From positions 1-64,000 of the forward strand of contig NZ_AXZL01000063.1 in assembly GCF_000485795.1 (NCBI RefSeq): a DNA stretch of 64,000 nt, written 5' to 3'. The position numbers were made by a program, and so were the translations under genes. Origin of the DNA: Shewanella decolorationis S12. Lineage in GTDB: Bacteria > Pseudomonadota > Gammaproteobacteria > Enterobacterales > Shewanellaceae. Below, in pieces: positions 11,286 to 20,591 of the stretch. Under the pieces are notes generated by a model, which worked only from the letters and a program-made list of their open reading frames with translations, did not search any database and had not been told where the DNA came from. Position 1 is the first letter of the stretch; every line of letters starts with the position of its first letter.

Positions 11286-11534
11286 ATGGAAGCTGTAAAC
11301 ACAATTGAAATTATTGGTTATTTTGCCTCAGTGATGGTGGCAATTTCACTTATGATGAAGAACATCATCTGGTTAAGATGGTTAAACTTTGTCGGCTGTA
11401 CCCTGTTTGTTATCTACGGCGTATTTATTTCAGCCTGGCCAGTTGCAGGTATGAACGCTTTCGTAGCCTGTATCAATATCTATCATCTGACGAAAATTTA
11501 CCGCGCCAAAGCGTTGGAACAAGCCATCGCTTGA
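11286..11534 (+). CDS. Small inner-membrane protein, YgjV-like
   Basis: An 82-residue protein with three hydrophobic stretches (about 6-24, 27-45, 47-67). GYFASVMVAISLMMKNIIWLRWLNFVGC resembles the Imp-YgjV family of small membrane proteins, which look like half transporters. The ATG at 11286 is preferred over the GTG 6 bases upstream because GAGAGG is placed 5 bases before it. The function is unknown; a transport role is only a guess. The structured GC-rich leader is notable. Confidence 0.75.
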   Translation: MEAVNTIEIIGYFASVMVAISLMMKNIIWLRWLNFVGCTLFVIYGVFISAWPVAGMNAFVACINIYHLTKIYRAKALEQAIA

Positions 11535-11891
11535 AGGTTTTCTGGCAGTGTTGTCCGTTTATAGCAACTGGGCAGCACTGTATCTCCCCGCACGTTTTCC
11601 CTAATCTTTGCTGTCATCACTTCATCCCTCGCGATTCATTTCCTCTGCGCTAGTGTCATAAAACTTTAGGCCGGATGTCACTTTGCCGTCATCGGCAGTT
11701 CTTAGTCTCAACTTAACACTGAGTACTTAAGCAATATCTGTTTAAGTCACCATAGGGTTTAGCGTGGGGTTCTATCGTGAAATAGTCGTCTGACAGTGAG
11801 TTTAAACATACAGACGCTAACGGCTGTCGAGAGAATGCACTCATTAACATCGCCATGATACTCGCTGGCATGCCAGCAAGGAGCCTGTTTT
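11535..11891. other. Intergenic region without recognised gene
   Basis: 357 bases between the YgjV-like gene and the PAP2 gene. A 14-bp palindrome GCTGGCATGCCAGC lies at 11866-11879, immediately before the AAGGAG ribosome binding site of the PAP2 gene, and might form a hairpin affecting its translation. Nothing else was recognised. Confidence 0.4.
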
Positions 11892-12404
11892 ATGTTGAGT
11901 TACATTACAGACTTAGATAAGCGCATGTTTTATCGCATTGTAGGTTTGAGCCAACGTCACGGTGTTTATGACTGGGCGAAGCGGATATCGGCAACTGGAG
12001 ATGGGCATGTGTATCTGTACCTTGCCGTCGGGTTGATGCTGACACACGCCCAAGGACAGAACCTATTCAATCTGCTGTTAGCGAGTTTTTTGATTGAATT
12101 GCCGCTGTACTTATTACTTAAAAATAGCATTCGCCGCACTCGGCCCTGCCACGCCTTGATTGGGTTTGAGAATGGATTCGAACCTTCAGACCGATTCAGT
12201 CTACCTTCTGGCCATACGGCGGCCGCCTTTGTCATGGCCACGAGTGTGGCGCAGGTGTATCCCGTGGTTGCGCCTTTTGCCTATGTCTGGGCGCTCTGTA
12301 TTGGTGCTTCACGTATCGCACTTGGGGTGCATTACCCTTCAGATATTGTTGCCGGCGCCCTGTTAGGCACGGGTGCTGTACTGCTCGTGCATCCCGTGAT
12401 TTAA
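11892..12404 (+). CDS. PAP2 superfamily phosphatase, inner membrane
   Basis: A 170-residue integral membrane acid phosphatase. The three PAP2 signature motifs are complete: KNSIRRTRPC (about 76-85), PSGH (about 106-109) and SRIALGVHYPSDIVAG (about 140-155). Substrates in this family are lipid phosphates such as undecaprenyl pyrophosphate or phosphatidylglycerophosphate. A glycosyltransferase-like gene follows 73 bases downstream on the same strand, which fits a role in lipid-linked sugar or envelope metabolism (inference). Confidence 0.88.
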   Translation: MLSYITDLDKRMFYRIVGLSQRHGVYDWAKRISATGDGHVYLYLAVGLMLTHAQGQNLFNLLLASFLIELPLYLLLKNSIRRTRPCHALIGFENGFEPSDRFSLPSGHTAAAFVMATSVAQVYPVVAPFAYVWALCIGASRIALGVHYPSDIVAGALLGTGAVLLVHPVI

Positions 12405-12477
12405 CCCAAATCAGGCGCTTATTTGTTGGATATCTCCTTGATTCACAAATATTTAATTCACAGTTAAAGGATAAGTA

Positions 12478-13518
12478 ATGCGAATACTCTACGGAGTTCA
12501 AGGCACAGGGAATGGCCACCTAAGTCGTGCTCGAGTGATGGCAAAAGCCTTAATTGAGCACAATATTCAAGTCGACTTTTTGTTTTCGGGGCGTAAGCCT
12601 GAGCATTTTTTCGATATGGAGTGTTTTGGGGAGTATCGCGTACAGGCGGGAATGACCTTTGCAACCCACTCTGGGCGGGTGAATGTGCCGCAAACGGTAA
12701 GACAAAATTGCTCCTTATCGTTGCTTAAGGATATTCAAGCACTAGATTTGAGTTGCTACGACCTAGTACTGAATGATTTTGAACCCGTATCCGCATGGGC
12801 GGCGAGGCGTCAAGGCGTCCCCTCCATTGGGATAAGCCATCAAGCGGCCTTAACGCACCCTGTGCCTAAGTTGGGGAGCACTTGGTTTAATGAGTTACTA
12901 CTCAACTACTTTGCGCCGGTGGATGTGGCACTGGGGTGTCATTGGCATCATTTTGGTTTTCCGATCTTACCTCCTTTTGTCGAAGTCGATGCCAGTCCCA
13001 TTGAACATACCCATCAAATTTTGGTGTATTTACCCTTCGAAGAGGCGGATGCGATCGCCGCTTTTTTTAAGCCATTTACGGATTATCAATTCTTGGTGTA
13101 CCACGCTAAGCAGCCGACTGCACCGCTTGCCGACCATATTCTATGGCATAGTTTTAACCGTGACGGATTTAAACAGCACTTAGCGACTTGCGGCGGTGTG
13201 ATTGGTAATGCCGGATTTGAGCTGGCGAGCGAGGCACTGACCTTAGGGAAAAAGTTGTTGGTCAAGCCGCTGATTGGTCAATTTGAACAGTTGTCGAACG
13301 TGGCAGCGCTCCAATTATTGGGCGCGGGTGACAGTATGATGAGTCTGGATACGGGCGTGGTTAAACGTTGGCTCAAGGCGGCATCGCCAAATCCAATTGC
13401 CTATCCACAGGTGGGCGATGCCTTAGTGAAATGGATTTGCAGCGGTCAGTGGCAACATACTGCGCCATTGTGCGATGACCTTTGGAGTCAAGTGAAGCTG
13501 CCCGACACCTGGCGCTAA
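12478..13518 (+). CDS. Glycosyltransferase-like protein, MJ1255 family
   Basis: A 346-residue GT-B-like protein. The N-terminal Rossmann half begins MRILYGVQGTGNGHLSRARVMAKAL, as in the MJ1255-type family; the C-terminal half has the donor-site pattern GVIGNAGFELASEALTLGKKLLVKPLIGQFEQ (about 239-270). The substrate is unknown. It follows a PAP2 phosphatase in the same direction; AGGA precedes the ATG at good spacing. Tandem position with PAP2 and the next hydrolase suggests an envelope-lipid role, which is inference only. Confidence 0.8.
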   Translation: MRILYGVQGTGNGHLSRARVMAKALIEHNIQVDFLFSGRKPEHFFDMECFGEYRVQAGMTFATHSGRVNVPQTVRQNCSLSLLKDIQALDLSCYDLVLNDFEPVSAWAARRQGVPSIGISHQAALTHPVPKLGSTWFNELLLNYFAPVDVALGCHWHHFGFPILPPFVEVDASPIEHTHQILVYLPFEEADAIAAFFKPFTDYQFLVYHAKQPTAPLADHILWHSFNRDGFKQHLATCGGVIGNAGFELASEALTLGKKLLVKPLIGQFEQLSNVAALQLLGAGDSMMSLDTGVVKRWLKAASPNPIAYPQVGDALVKWICSGQWQHTAPLCDDLWSQVKLPDTWR

Positions 13519-13658
13519 CTCGAGCTAAGCTTGATGATAAAAGGCGTCGTCGGCTCTAGCTGGAAATTTGGGGTTAGCGTATAATTTGGCCAATTTTGCT
13601 GTTAGCCTCAGCAGCGTGTTTATATTGGCCTAGTCTGGCCACAATTTAGTTGTCATAA

Positions 13659-15194
13659 ATGAGCCTTAAGAAGTTTACTCAGTACAAGTTACTGTTTTTA
13701 ATGTTGTTGTCCCTCGGTATTTTACTTCCTTTTATTCCTGACCAAGCCTATCACATTCCCGGCCCTGATATTGCTACGCAAAATCTGCATGTGATTGAAT
13801 TTAATGATCAAGGTCAGCCACACAACGATGGACAATGGCAAGGGCTCAAGGCGCGGATTTTACAACCCAATAATGGCACGGCTCCCGAGCTACTGATTTT
13901 TGTCCACGGCTGGCACCACAGTGCAAATCCGACGGACGAGAACTTTGTCGCGTTCGAGCAGTTTTATCAGCAGATGGCGGCATCCGACTCCCAGCGTAAC
14001 CTACTGGGTTTATACATAGGCTGGCGAGGCGACAAGCTGGATCCCTTCTGGCTCGATGGCTCAGAAGATGCTACCAGTTGGATTGAACCGCTGGATTTTC
14101 CGACTATTTTACAGCGTAAAGCCGTGGCTAAACGTATAGGGCAAACTGGGCTATCGCAGTTGCTGGATAAACTGGATGTGCTAGTCGCTGAGCATCAATT
14201 ACTGCGTTATACCGTGATTGGTCACAGCCTTGGCGGCTTAGTGGTGTTGCACGCCAGTAAAGACAGAATCAAGGCGGCCATCGATAATGAGCAGGATAAT
14301 CCAAATCTTTTCTTACTGCTAAACCCCGCCGCACCAGCGCAGGATTTTAAGCCACTCGATACTCTGATGAGTCTAGATAGGCAAAAACCGAGTATGGTGG
14401 TGCTGCAATCTAAGGGCGATTTTGCGGTAAAAGAGGCCTTTAATTACATCAAGGACGGCGAACGGGCACTGGGGAACTCTTGGGCTATTACCCACGATAT
14501 CGATAAATGTTCTGGCGGTAATTGTTCGACCCCGATGAAGATGCCTTCGGCATTAATGGCCCATGACGAAATTCCCGGTTGTATGATGACCTTGCCGCAT
14601 TCGGGGTGGAAAATCCGTGCTCGCCTGCAGGCGCGGCGCAGTGTGCAAACCTGTCCCGACGCCAATATGCAGGCAGTATGGGTGCTGGCCGTGTCCGATG
14701 AAATTGTCTCTGGGCATAATGGTATTTTAACGCCTGCCCACGCCAAGGCGCTATCCGAGGTGATGGGCATGATTGATTTGTATCGAAATCAACTGCCTAA
14801 ACATGCGGTTGAAAGCCCTGCGAATGAAGATTTAGCGACGTTGGTGCCTGACTCTGAGGCAACAAATACCAACGATACACAAACCAGTACCCCAGCCGAA
14901 CCCGTGGTGTTAGTCGAGCCGCTACCTGAAGGCGAACAACCTAAGCTACAAGAGACTCAAGCGCCGAGTGAGGTGAGTCCTCCAGTTGCGCTACCACAAG
15001 CCGATAAACAAACACAGTCGCAATCGACGGAGGGTAAACCGAGTGAAGTTGGTGATAAGACCAAACAAGAGATAACTGAGTCCACGGACAAGCAATCAAT
15101 AATCAATGCCGAACTTCAACCTCAGAAAAATACTGCTAACGAGATTCCGTCGAATGAACCAACTCAGCCTCAACCTAAGGTCAAGACTGAGTAA
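13659..15194 (+). CDS. Membrane-anchored alpha/beta hydrolase with disordered acidic tail
   Basis: 511 residues. An N-terminal hydrophobic segment (about 10-26) acts as signal or anchor. An alpha/beta-hydrolase core follows (about 65-370): the oxyanion-hole region LLIFVHGWHHSANP (79-91), LLGLYIGWRGD, and the nucleophile elbow VIGHSLGG with Ser190. The last ~135 residues are low-complexity, rich in Glu, Pro, Gln, Thr and Ser, with no predicted fold. Substrate unknown (lipase/esterase-like). The start has no clear ribosome binding site, so it is somewhat uncertain. Confidence 0.82.
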   Translation: MSLKKFTQYKLLFLMLLSLGILLPFIPDQAYHIPGPDIATQNLHVIEFNDQGQPHNDGQWQGLKARILQPNNGTAPELLIFVHGWHHSANPTDENFVAFEQFYQQMAASDSQRNLLGLYIGWRGDKLDPFWLDGSEDATSWIEPLDFPTILQRKAVAKRIGQTGLSQLLDKLDVLVAEHQLLRYTVIGHSLGGLVVLHASKDRIKAAIDNEQDNPNLFLLLNPAAPAQDFKPLDTLMSLDRQKPSMVVLQSKGDFAVKEAFNYIKDGERALGNSWAITHDIDKCSGGNCSTPMKMPSALMAHDEIPGCMMTLPHSGWKIRARLQARRSVQTCPDANMQAVWVLAVSDEIVSGHNGILTPAHAKALSEVMGMIDLYRNQLPKHAVESPANEDLATLVPDSEATNTNDTQTSTPAEPVVLVEPLPEGEQPKLQETQAPSEVSPPVALPQADKQTQSQSTEGKPSEVGDKTKQEITESTDKQSIINAELQPQKNTANEIPSNEPTQPQPKVKTE

Positions 15195-15249
15195 ATCGGG
15201 AGATGTGATTGCCTGCTTACGCACCGAGAGCCATTAACGCTGGATGAAT

Positions 15250-15687
15250 TTAGCTACAGGCGAGTTGTGCTTGTTGCTTGCATTGTTTTTCTGACTCAGC
15301 GGAAGAAATCTCTCCGAGGCAAAAGTCCAATCTGACAGTGCGTTTCTCGGCGGTTTTTGCTGTGGACGTGGGCGTCCATTTCCACTCTTTAAGTATTTGC
15401 CTTGAATATCTGCCAATCGCATTATTGGGGACAGAATTGATGACTTCGATATTTTCAGTGTCACCCTTCTCGGAAATGTCGAAAGACAACACTGTACAAC
15501 CCGCTATGCGCGAACGCGCGAGTTCTATTGGGTATTGGGGTTGCTGTGTATTGTCGCGTTCCCAAACAAAATCGCTGCTTGGGCTAATATTGGTGACTTG
15601 TACATCGCCATAAATATGCTTAGTTAATGCTAAGCATGGGTGAGTAAGCAGTAAAAGGGCGAGTGCGCCCCAAGCTGAAGATTTCAT
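15250..15687 (-). CDS. Periplasmic TonB C-terminal-like protein
   Basis: A 145-residue protein with a signal peptide (about 1-20) and a TonB-C-like domain: QYPIELARSRIAGCTVLSFDISEKGD, then the conserved GRYSRQILKEWKWTP. It lacks the N-terminal helix and Pro-rich stretch of a real TonB, so it is more likely a free periplasmic protein than an energy transducer. Four cysteines in the mature region (two in the last 12 residues) could form disulfides. It is convergent with the hydrolase gene. Confidence 0.78.
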   Translation of the reverse strand: MKSSAWGALALLLLTHPCLALTKHIYGDVQVTNISPSSDFVWERDNTQQPQYPIELARSRIAGCTVLSFDISEKGDTENIEVINSVPNNAIGRYSRQILKEWKWTPTSTAKTAEKRTVRLDFCLGEISSAESEKQCKQQAQLACS

Positions 15688-15781
15688 CTACGCTCCTTGT
15701 TTATTCACTATCCGTTTGGTTTAGAAGGTAAACCTAGCAGCCTCACTTTATCTGAAAAAAACAGCGTCTGTCATATACTTT

Positions 15782-16393
15782 TTACTGATTTTTAACCTGC
15801 CATTTACGCCAGCTAAAATGAAGTAAAAGGACTAAAAGCAGACTAACGATCGCCCATGTCGGGTATTTATGTTGATGATAAAACGTGAGTATTGGGGCGA
15901 TTTCATCGCGGATTAATACTGGGCCTAAGCCAAAAAGCGTTACCCAAATGCTGGTGGCGAGGAGGTTGCCCATCACGAATGTTTTAAAAGGCATCTTGGC
16001 TAGGCCGCAGCCAATAAACATAAACTGCTTAAGCCCTTCGACAAAGCGGCTGAGTACTAAAGCTGCAATGCCATACTGGCCAATCACACTGTGGATCTTG
16101 TCCTCAAGCTGCGGCTTTATCCAACCTTTTCGCAGTAATACCTCACCGAAGCGGCGACCGATAAAGTAGCCCAAACTGTTGCCACTCAGGGCGGCGGCGC
16201 AGGCAACGATGAGGACTAATGGCAGCGACATTTGCCCAGTCGCGGCCAATAAACTGGCAACAATCAGTAAGGATTGTCCCGGTGCAGGAATCCCAAATCC
16301 CTCAACGGCAATGGCCAAAAACAGCAGCAGATAACCGTATTGCTGCAACCAAGGTGTCATTTCGGTGATTAGGTGTTGTAAAGCTTCTGGCAT
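15782..16393 (-). CDS. DedA family membrane protein
   Basis: About 203 residues with four to five membrane segments and the SNARE-associated/DedA pattern: EGFGIPAPGQSLLIVASLLAA, GNSLGYFIGRRFGEVLLRKGW and VLSRFVEGLKQFMFIGCGLAKMPF. Members include flippase-type transporters for undecaprenyl phosphate and phospholipids, linked to the proton gradient and envelope stress. The start is uncertain: ATG at 16393 or an in-frame TTG at 16411, and neither has a clear ribosome binding site. The C-terminus ends LHFSWRKWQVKNQ, basic and cytoplasmic. Confidence 0.88.
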   Translation of the reverse strand: MPEALQHLITEMTPWLQQYGYLLLFLAIAVEGFGIPAPGQSLLIVASLLAATGQMSLPLVLIVACAAALSGNSLGYFIGRRFGEVLLRKGWIKPQLEDKIHSVIGQYGIAALVLSRFVEGLKQFMFIGCGLAKMPFKTFVMGNLLATSIWVTLFGLGPVLIRDEIAPILTFYHQHKYPTWAIVSLLLVLLLHFSWRKWQVKNQ

Positions 16394-16507
16394 GATGAAA
16401 ACAGGGAACAAGAATGAATCATCCCATCTTACTCGGCACTGTTAAGTTTCGGATAGCTTTATGAGCAAAGTTTCATGCCGATTTTATGGTAGCAAAATTG
16501 AAGGAAC

Positions 16508-16537
16508 AAAAAAGCCGAACTGAGTTCGGCTTTTTTG
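16508..16537. terminator. ppaC terminator (bidirectional form)
   Basis: AAAAAGCCGAAC-TGA-GTTCGGCTTTTTT is symmetrical with A and T runs on both sides. It lies 21 bases past the ppaC stop (minus strand). No rightward gene ends here. Confidence 0.88.
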
Positions 16538-16557
16538 TATGACAACTTAATGGTTGC

Positions 16558-17478
16558 TTAAGCGAAAGCGGCCTGCAGTTGCGGCACAACTTGCTTCTTA
16601 CGGCTTAATACGCCGTCTAACCACACTTTGCCATCGACAGGGGTTTTGCCGTAGGCACGGTTAACCAGATCGGCATCGTCAGAAACCACTAACAGCTCTG
16701 AGCCTTCTTTCATAATGTCGGTCAGCAGTAACAGTACGCTGTGACGGTTACCTTCAACCTTCAGGGCTTTGATATCGGCTTCAAGCTCGGCTTTGATGTC
16801 ATCAAATACTGACAGATCAATTACTTCTAACTGGCCGATACCGACTAAGTTACCGTTCATGTTGAAGTCTTTAAAGTCGCGCATCACGAGGTCACGGGCT
16901 GGCGTGCCTTCAACAGCCGATTTTACCTTGAACATTTCCATGCCCAGGGCTTTAAAGTCTTCAACGCCAGCGATTTCAGCTAAGGCTTCAACACAGCGAA
17001 TGTCCGCTGTGGTGCAGGTAGGGGATTTGAAGATCACTGTGTCGCTCAGGATGGCGCACATCATAATGCCAGCGATATTTTTAGGGATGGCAACTTGGTG
17101 GAAGTCGTACATCATCTTAATAACTGTGTTGCTGCAACCAACAGGGCGGATCCAGCACTCTAAAGGCGTATCAGTGGTTAGATCGCCTAATTTGTGGTGA
17201 TCCACAATACCTACGATAGTCGCTTGAGCGATATCGTCCGGTGCTTGAGTCAGCTCTGAGTGGTCAACAATGTAGACCTGCTCGCCAGCATAGCTGGTTT
17301 TGTATTCTGGCGCTTCAAAGCCAAAACGCTCCAGAATGAAAGCGGTTTCGGGTGATAACTCACCTAAACGTGTGGCAACGGCTTCTTCACCGATTTGGTT
17401 TTTTAAATAAGCTAACGCGATAGCACCGCAGATTGAATCAGAATCGGGGATTTTGTGACCGACAACGTACATAGGCAT
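16558..17478 (-). CDS. ppaC: Manganese-dependent inorganic pyrophosphatase
   Basis: A 306-residue family II pyrophosphatase, hydrolysing pyrophosphate in the cytoplasm. DHH-type metal motifs are GHKIPDSDSICGAIA (7-21), VDHSE (about 71-75) and GIVDHHKLGD (about 90-99). The C-terminal DHHA2 half includes NRHSVLLLLTDIMKEGSELLVV and the substrate-binding LSRKKQVVPQL. Many gammaproteobacteria have only the family I enzyme; Shewanella carries this type. AAGGAG lies about 10 bases before the chosen ATG, with a second ATG two codons on. Confidence 0.96.
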   Translation of the reverse strand: MPMYVVGHKIPDSDSICGAIALAYLKNQIGEEAVATRLGELSPETAFILERFGFEAPEYKTSYAGEQVYIVDHSELTQAPDDIAQATIVGIVDHHKLGDLTTDTPLECWIRPVGCSNTVIKMMYDFHQVAIPKNIAGIMMCAILSDTVIFKSPTCTTADIRCVEALAEIAGVEDFKALGMEMFKVKSAVEGTPARDLVMRDFKDFNMNGNLVGIGQLEVIDLSVFDDIKAELEADIKALKVEGNRHSVLLLLTDIMKEGSELLVVSDDADLVNRAYGKTPVDGKVWLDGVLSRKKQVVPQLQAAFA

Positions 17479-17608
17479 TTCAGGGACTCTCCTTTAAATT
17501 TGTGGCAATTTTAACAATATTTCGCCCGATTCGGAAATAGCCAAAGCGCATATCACTGCGCCTTAAGCGGCTATTTCTGTCAAAACTTAGGCATTGTTGA
17601 CTCAGATT

Positions 17609-18070
17609 TTAGATCTTCACTTTAATCACAACTTTACGCACCGCTGTCGGTGTATCACTCGTACCGGGCATATGCATATCGCCGGGGAAAAATAATGCAA
17701 ACATACCCGCCTTTAGTTGAATGTAGGAGGCGTTGGCTTTATTCGACTCGTAATCGAACTCGGCGTAATCGTGCTTTTCGAAATAAGGTTTTGATGGGGT
17801 TTGGTCGGCCAATGGTAGATAGCCAAACTCTTCTTCGCCGCTGACCACATACTGCACATCGATGTATTTTTGATGCACTTCAAAGGGTTCGGTCGATTGT
17901 GGTTTGGTGTGGTAATCGTTGACTATCACGAAAATATCTTCGCCATCAAGGGGATAATTGCCAACGGGCAATTGGCTAAAGTCAGTGCTGGCAAGATGCG
18001 CTAATGCCGTGGCAATGCGTGGGCTGAGTGATTGATAAATATGGCGATTAGCTAAGGTATCGACAATCAT
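17609..18070 (-). CDS. YhcH/YjgK/YiaL family protein
   Basis: A 153-residue cupin-like protein of the DUF386 family: NYPLDGEDIFVIVNDYHTKP, FEVHQKYIDVQYVVSGEE and MFALFFPGDMHMPG carry the conserved His and Glu residues that bind a metal. Family members act in sugar catabolism (sialic acid or beta-galactoside related), but the activity of this one is unknown. It stands alone between ppaC and the TonB-dependent receptor. Confidence 0.9.
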   Translation of the reverse strand: MIVDTLANRHIYQSLSPRIATALAHLASTDFSQLPVGNYPLDGEDIFVIVNDYHTKPQSTEPFEVHQKYIDVQYVVSGEEEFGYLPLADQTPSKPYFEKHDYAEFDYESNKANASYIQLKAGMFALFFPGDMHMPGTSDTPTAVRKVVIKVKI

Positions 18071-18153
18071 GGGGTACTCGATATGGCGTAAGTAAATGAG
18101 TGAATTGTAAAGATTATAATCAGTTCACCGCCGTTAGAACATAAGCGATAGAC

Positions 18154-18185
18154 ATAAAAAAACAGGCCATAAATGGCCTGTTTTC
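18154..18185 (-). terminator. TonB-dependent receptor gene terminator
   Basis: AACAGGCCAT-AA-ATGGCCTGTT followed on the minus strand by seven T. It is 13 bases past the receptor stop codon. Confidence 0.88.
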
Positions 18186-18197
18186 ATTGTTTGCGGC

Positions 18198-20591
18198 TTA
18201 GTAAGTGTACTTGGCCTCGAGGAAGTAGTATCCCCCATTAAATCCAAACGGTGTATTGGTTAATGGATAGACGAAAATACCATTGAAGTTATTGTCATCT
18301 GGGCGTTTTTCAGGATACACATCAAACAAGTTTTGCACGCCAGCGGTGAAGCTTAAGGCATCGGTTGCGGCGTAGCGGACGGATAAATCCATCACCCATT
18401 GGTCGCTGTAATTCACATCACCCGTTGAGTAACCCACAGTGTAATCGCCGAAGTAGCTGAGGCGAATATTAGTCTTAAAGTCACCTAATTCATGGGTCAG
18501 ACCTAGGTTACCCGTATTGTGCGGCGTGGCCGAGGTCATGCGGGTTTGTTCGATATTATCGAAGAGTTTAGGGCCGAGTCCGTCCAAAATTTCAGGGAAA
18601 TGAATATCTTGGATTTCAGTTTTGTTATAGGCGTACGCCAAGTTAGCGCGTAAATCGCCCCAGTTGCCGAGATCAAAATCTTGGCTCACCACTAGATCGA
18701 CGCCGCGAGTACGGGTATCAACGGCGTTAATAAAGAAGCGCGCCGATTCAGCATTGGTATTGGCCAGCGCCGCCGCAACAGCTGGCGAGTCGTTTGGCGT
18801 CACTGAGCTTGAGAGGATAATCCTGTCATCGATTGAAATCTGATAGGCATCCAAGGTCAGGGCTAGACCCGTATCATTGGTGTAGACCAAGCCTAAGCTG
18901 AAGGATTGCGACAGCTCTGGGTCGAGCTCGTTAATGCCTAGCGCCTTGGTCACTGGCGATAACGTGTTGAAAGTGCCTGATTCTGTTGGCACTAACTGGC
19001 CGGTAGTCGGATCAGGATTAAACAGGGTCGAGATATTGCTGAAGTACAACTGTTGTACGCTCGGCGCTCTAAAGCCTGTGTTCACTGTGCCGCGCAGGGC
19101 TAAATGGTCGGTGAAGTCGTAACGGCCCGCGAGCTTCCAGCTGGTGTTGCCGCCAAAGTCTGAATAGTTTTCGTAACGCAGCGCTGCCGCCCAATAAAAC
19201 TCTGCGGTTAATTGGTTTTCAAGCTCGACATAAACACCGGTATTGTCGCGAGTTTCATCGACTTCTGACTCAGGCGTAAAGCCAGTGAAGCCTTGGCTGC
19301 CCGCTGCACGGTTATCATAACCGCCATTGATATAAGAACCCGGTTCGCCCGCCTCAATCTGATAACCGTTTTGGCGCCAAGAGACGCCCGTCGCCACTAA
19401 AATCTCAGAGTCATTGGCAAAGTTATAGTAGCGCGAGGCATCGATGTTTAGGTTTGCTTCGCTGGTGGACAGTGTGCCGGCATCGAATTCGGTCGGGCTA
19501 TCTGGGCCGAGTGATGCATTTAGGGTGTTGACAATGTTGTATTCGAACGAGTTTCCGCCATAGCCCGCTGAGGTATCGATATTCCATTCACCGAGGGTGA
19601 ACTCATAGCCCAGCACTAATGATGAATCGATGATCTTAGGATTGATCTGCGGTAAAAAGCCGTCGGGATACAGTTCGAGCAAGTTACGGGCATCGAGCGC
19701 ACGGCGATAAAATGCACCGGATTTGGTTTCACGCTGGCTAATGCCACCAAAGGCATAGAGTTTGCTGTCGTTTGAGAAAGGCTGCGCCGCGTTGATAAAT
19801 AAGCCTAAGTTATCGTATTCGGCGTCGCCCACTTGGTGACTCTTGCGGTTGAAAGTTGCTTCGCGCGGATCAGCCGAACCGTCTGGCAGCTTAGGATATT
19901 GTTGACGTGGATCTAAGCCTGCGCGATTGGTGCTGTCTTTATGGTGGGCTTCGACGCCAATATTCACAAAACCGTCGTTGTTTAAGCTGATCCCGTGGTT
20001 CACTCCTACGCGCCATTGTTCACCGTCTCCCAGATAGGTTTGGCCCGCTTGAGCCGAGACACTACCGCCTTGGTCGTTGTCTTTTAAGACTACGTTGATA
20101 ACGCCAGCAATCGCATCTGAGCCGTATTGTGCCGAGGCGCCGTCACGCAGGATTTCGATGCGTTTAATTGATGTCATCGGAATAGCGTTCAAATCGACGT
20201 TAGATGAGCCCTTGCCGACAGTGCCGCTTAAATGCACCAGCGCCGAACCATGGCGGCGTTTACCGTTTACCAGTACTAGCGTGTGATCAGGCGACAGGCC
20301 GCGTAAGCTGGCAGGGCGCACCGCGTCTGAGCCATCGGTGACGGATGAGAAGGGGAAACTGTAACTTGGCGCGGCAAATTGCAGTGCCTTAGCGGTTTCG
20401 GTCATACCGGTTGATTCGAGTTGCTCCGCGGTAATGATATCGACGGGGGCAACGCTGTCGGTTGCGGTGCGTAGGGCGATCCGCGAGCCGACGACTTCAA
20501 TTTTCTCAAAGCTGCTGGCCTGTTCTTCTGCGTGTACGACAGGAAAAACCAAAGTTGAAGATACTGCTAATGCGATAACGGCTGGACGCAT
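18198..20591 (-). CDS. TonB-dependent outer-membrane receptor
   Basis: About 797 residues. Signal peptide MRPAVIALAVSSTLVFPVVHAEE, then a plug domain (about 25-155) containing VDIITAEQLESTG, ASLRGLSPDHTLVLVNGKRR and IEILRDGASAQYGSDAIAGVINVV, then a 22-strand barrel ending in an aromatic residue (EAKYTY). It imports a ligand using TonB energy. The ligand is unknown: no iron-type Fur box was seen upstream, but a 16-bp palindrome lies about 90 bases before the start. I chose the internal ATG at 20591 because GAGAGG sits 4 bases upstream and it opens a good signal peptide; the longer frame from 20636 lacks a ribosome binding site. Confidence 0.93.
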   Translation of the reverse strand: MRPAVIALAVSSTLVFPVVHAEEQASSFEKIEVVGSRIALRTATDSVAPVDIITAEQLESTGMTETAKALQFAAPSYSFPFSSVTDGSDAVRPASLRGLSPDHTLVLVNGKRRHGSALVHLSGTVGKGSSNVDLNAIPMTSIKRIEILRDGASAQYGSDAIAGVINVVLKDNDQGGSVSAQAGQTYLGDGEQWRVGVNHGISLNNDGFVNIGVEAHHKDSTNRAGLDPRQQYPKLPDGSADPREATFNRKSHQVGDAEYDNLGLFINAAQPFSNDSKLYAFGGISQRETKSGAFYRRALDARNLLELYPDGFLPQINPKIIDSSLVLGYEFTLGEWNIDTSAGYGGNSFEYNIVNTLNASLGPDSPTEFDAGTLSTSEANLNIDASRYYNFANDSEILVATGVSWRQNGYQIEAGEPGSYINGGYDNRAAGSQGFTGFTPESEVDETRDNTGVYVELENQLTAEFYWAAALRYENYSDFGGNTSWKLAGRYDFTDHLALRGTVNTGFRAPSVQQLYFSNISTLFNPDPTTGQLVPTESGTFNTLSPVTKALGINELDPELSQSFSLGLVYTNDTGLALTLDAYQISIDDRIILSSSVTPNDSPAVAAALANTNAESARFFINAVDTRTRGVDLVVSQDFDLGNWGDLRANLAYAYNKTEIQDIHFPEILDGLGPKLFDNIEQTRMTSATPHNTGNLGLTHELGDFKTNIRLSYFGDYTVGYSTGDVNYSDQWVMDLSVRYAATDALSFTAGVQNLFDVYPEKRPDDNNFNGIFVYPLTNTPFGFNGGYYFLEAKYTY

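Noticed and set aside
12464..12664. 66-residue leftward frame over the glycosyltransferase start
   Set aside because: Shadow of the rightward glycosyltransferase gene, with no ribosome binding site or family pattern.
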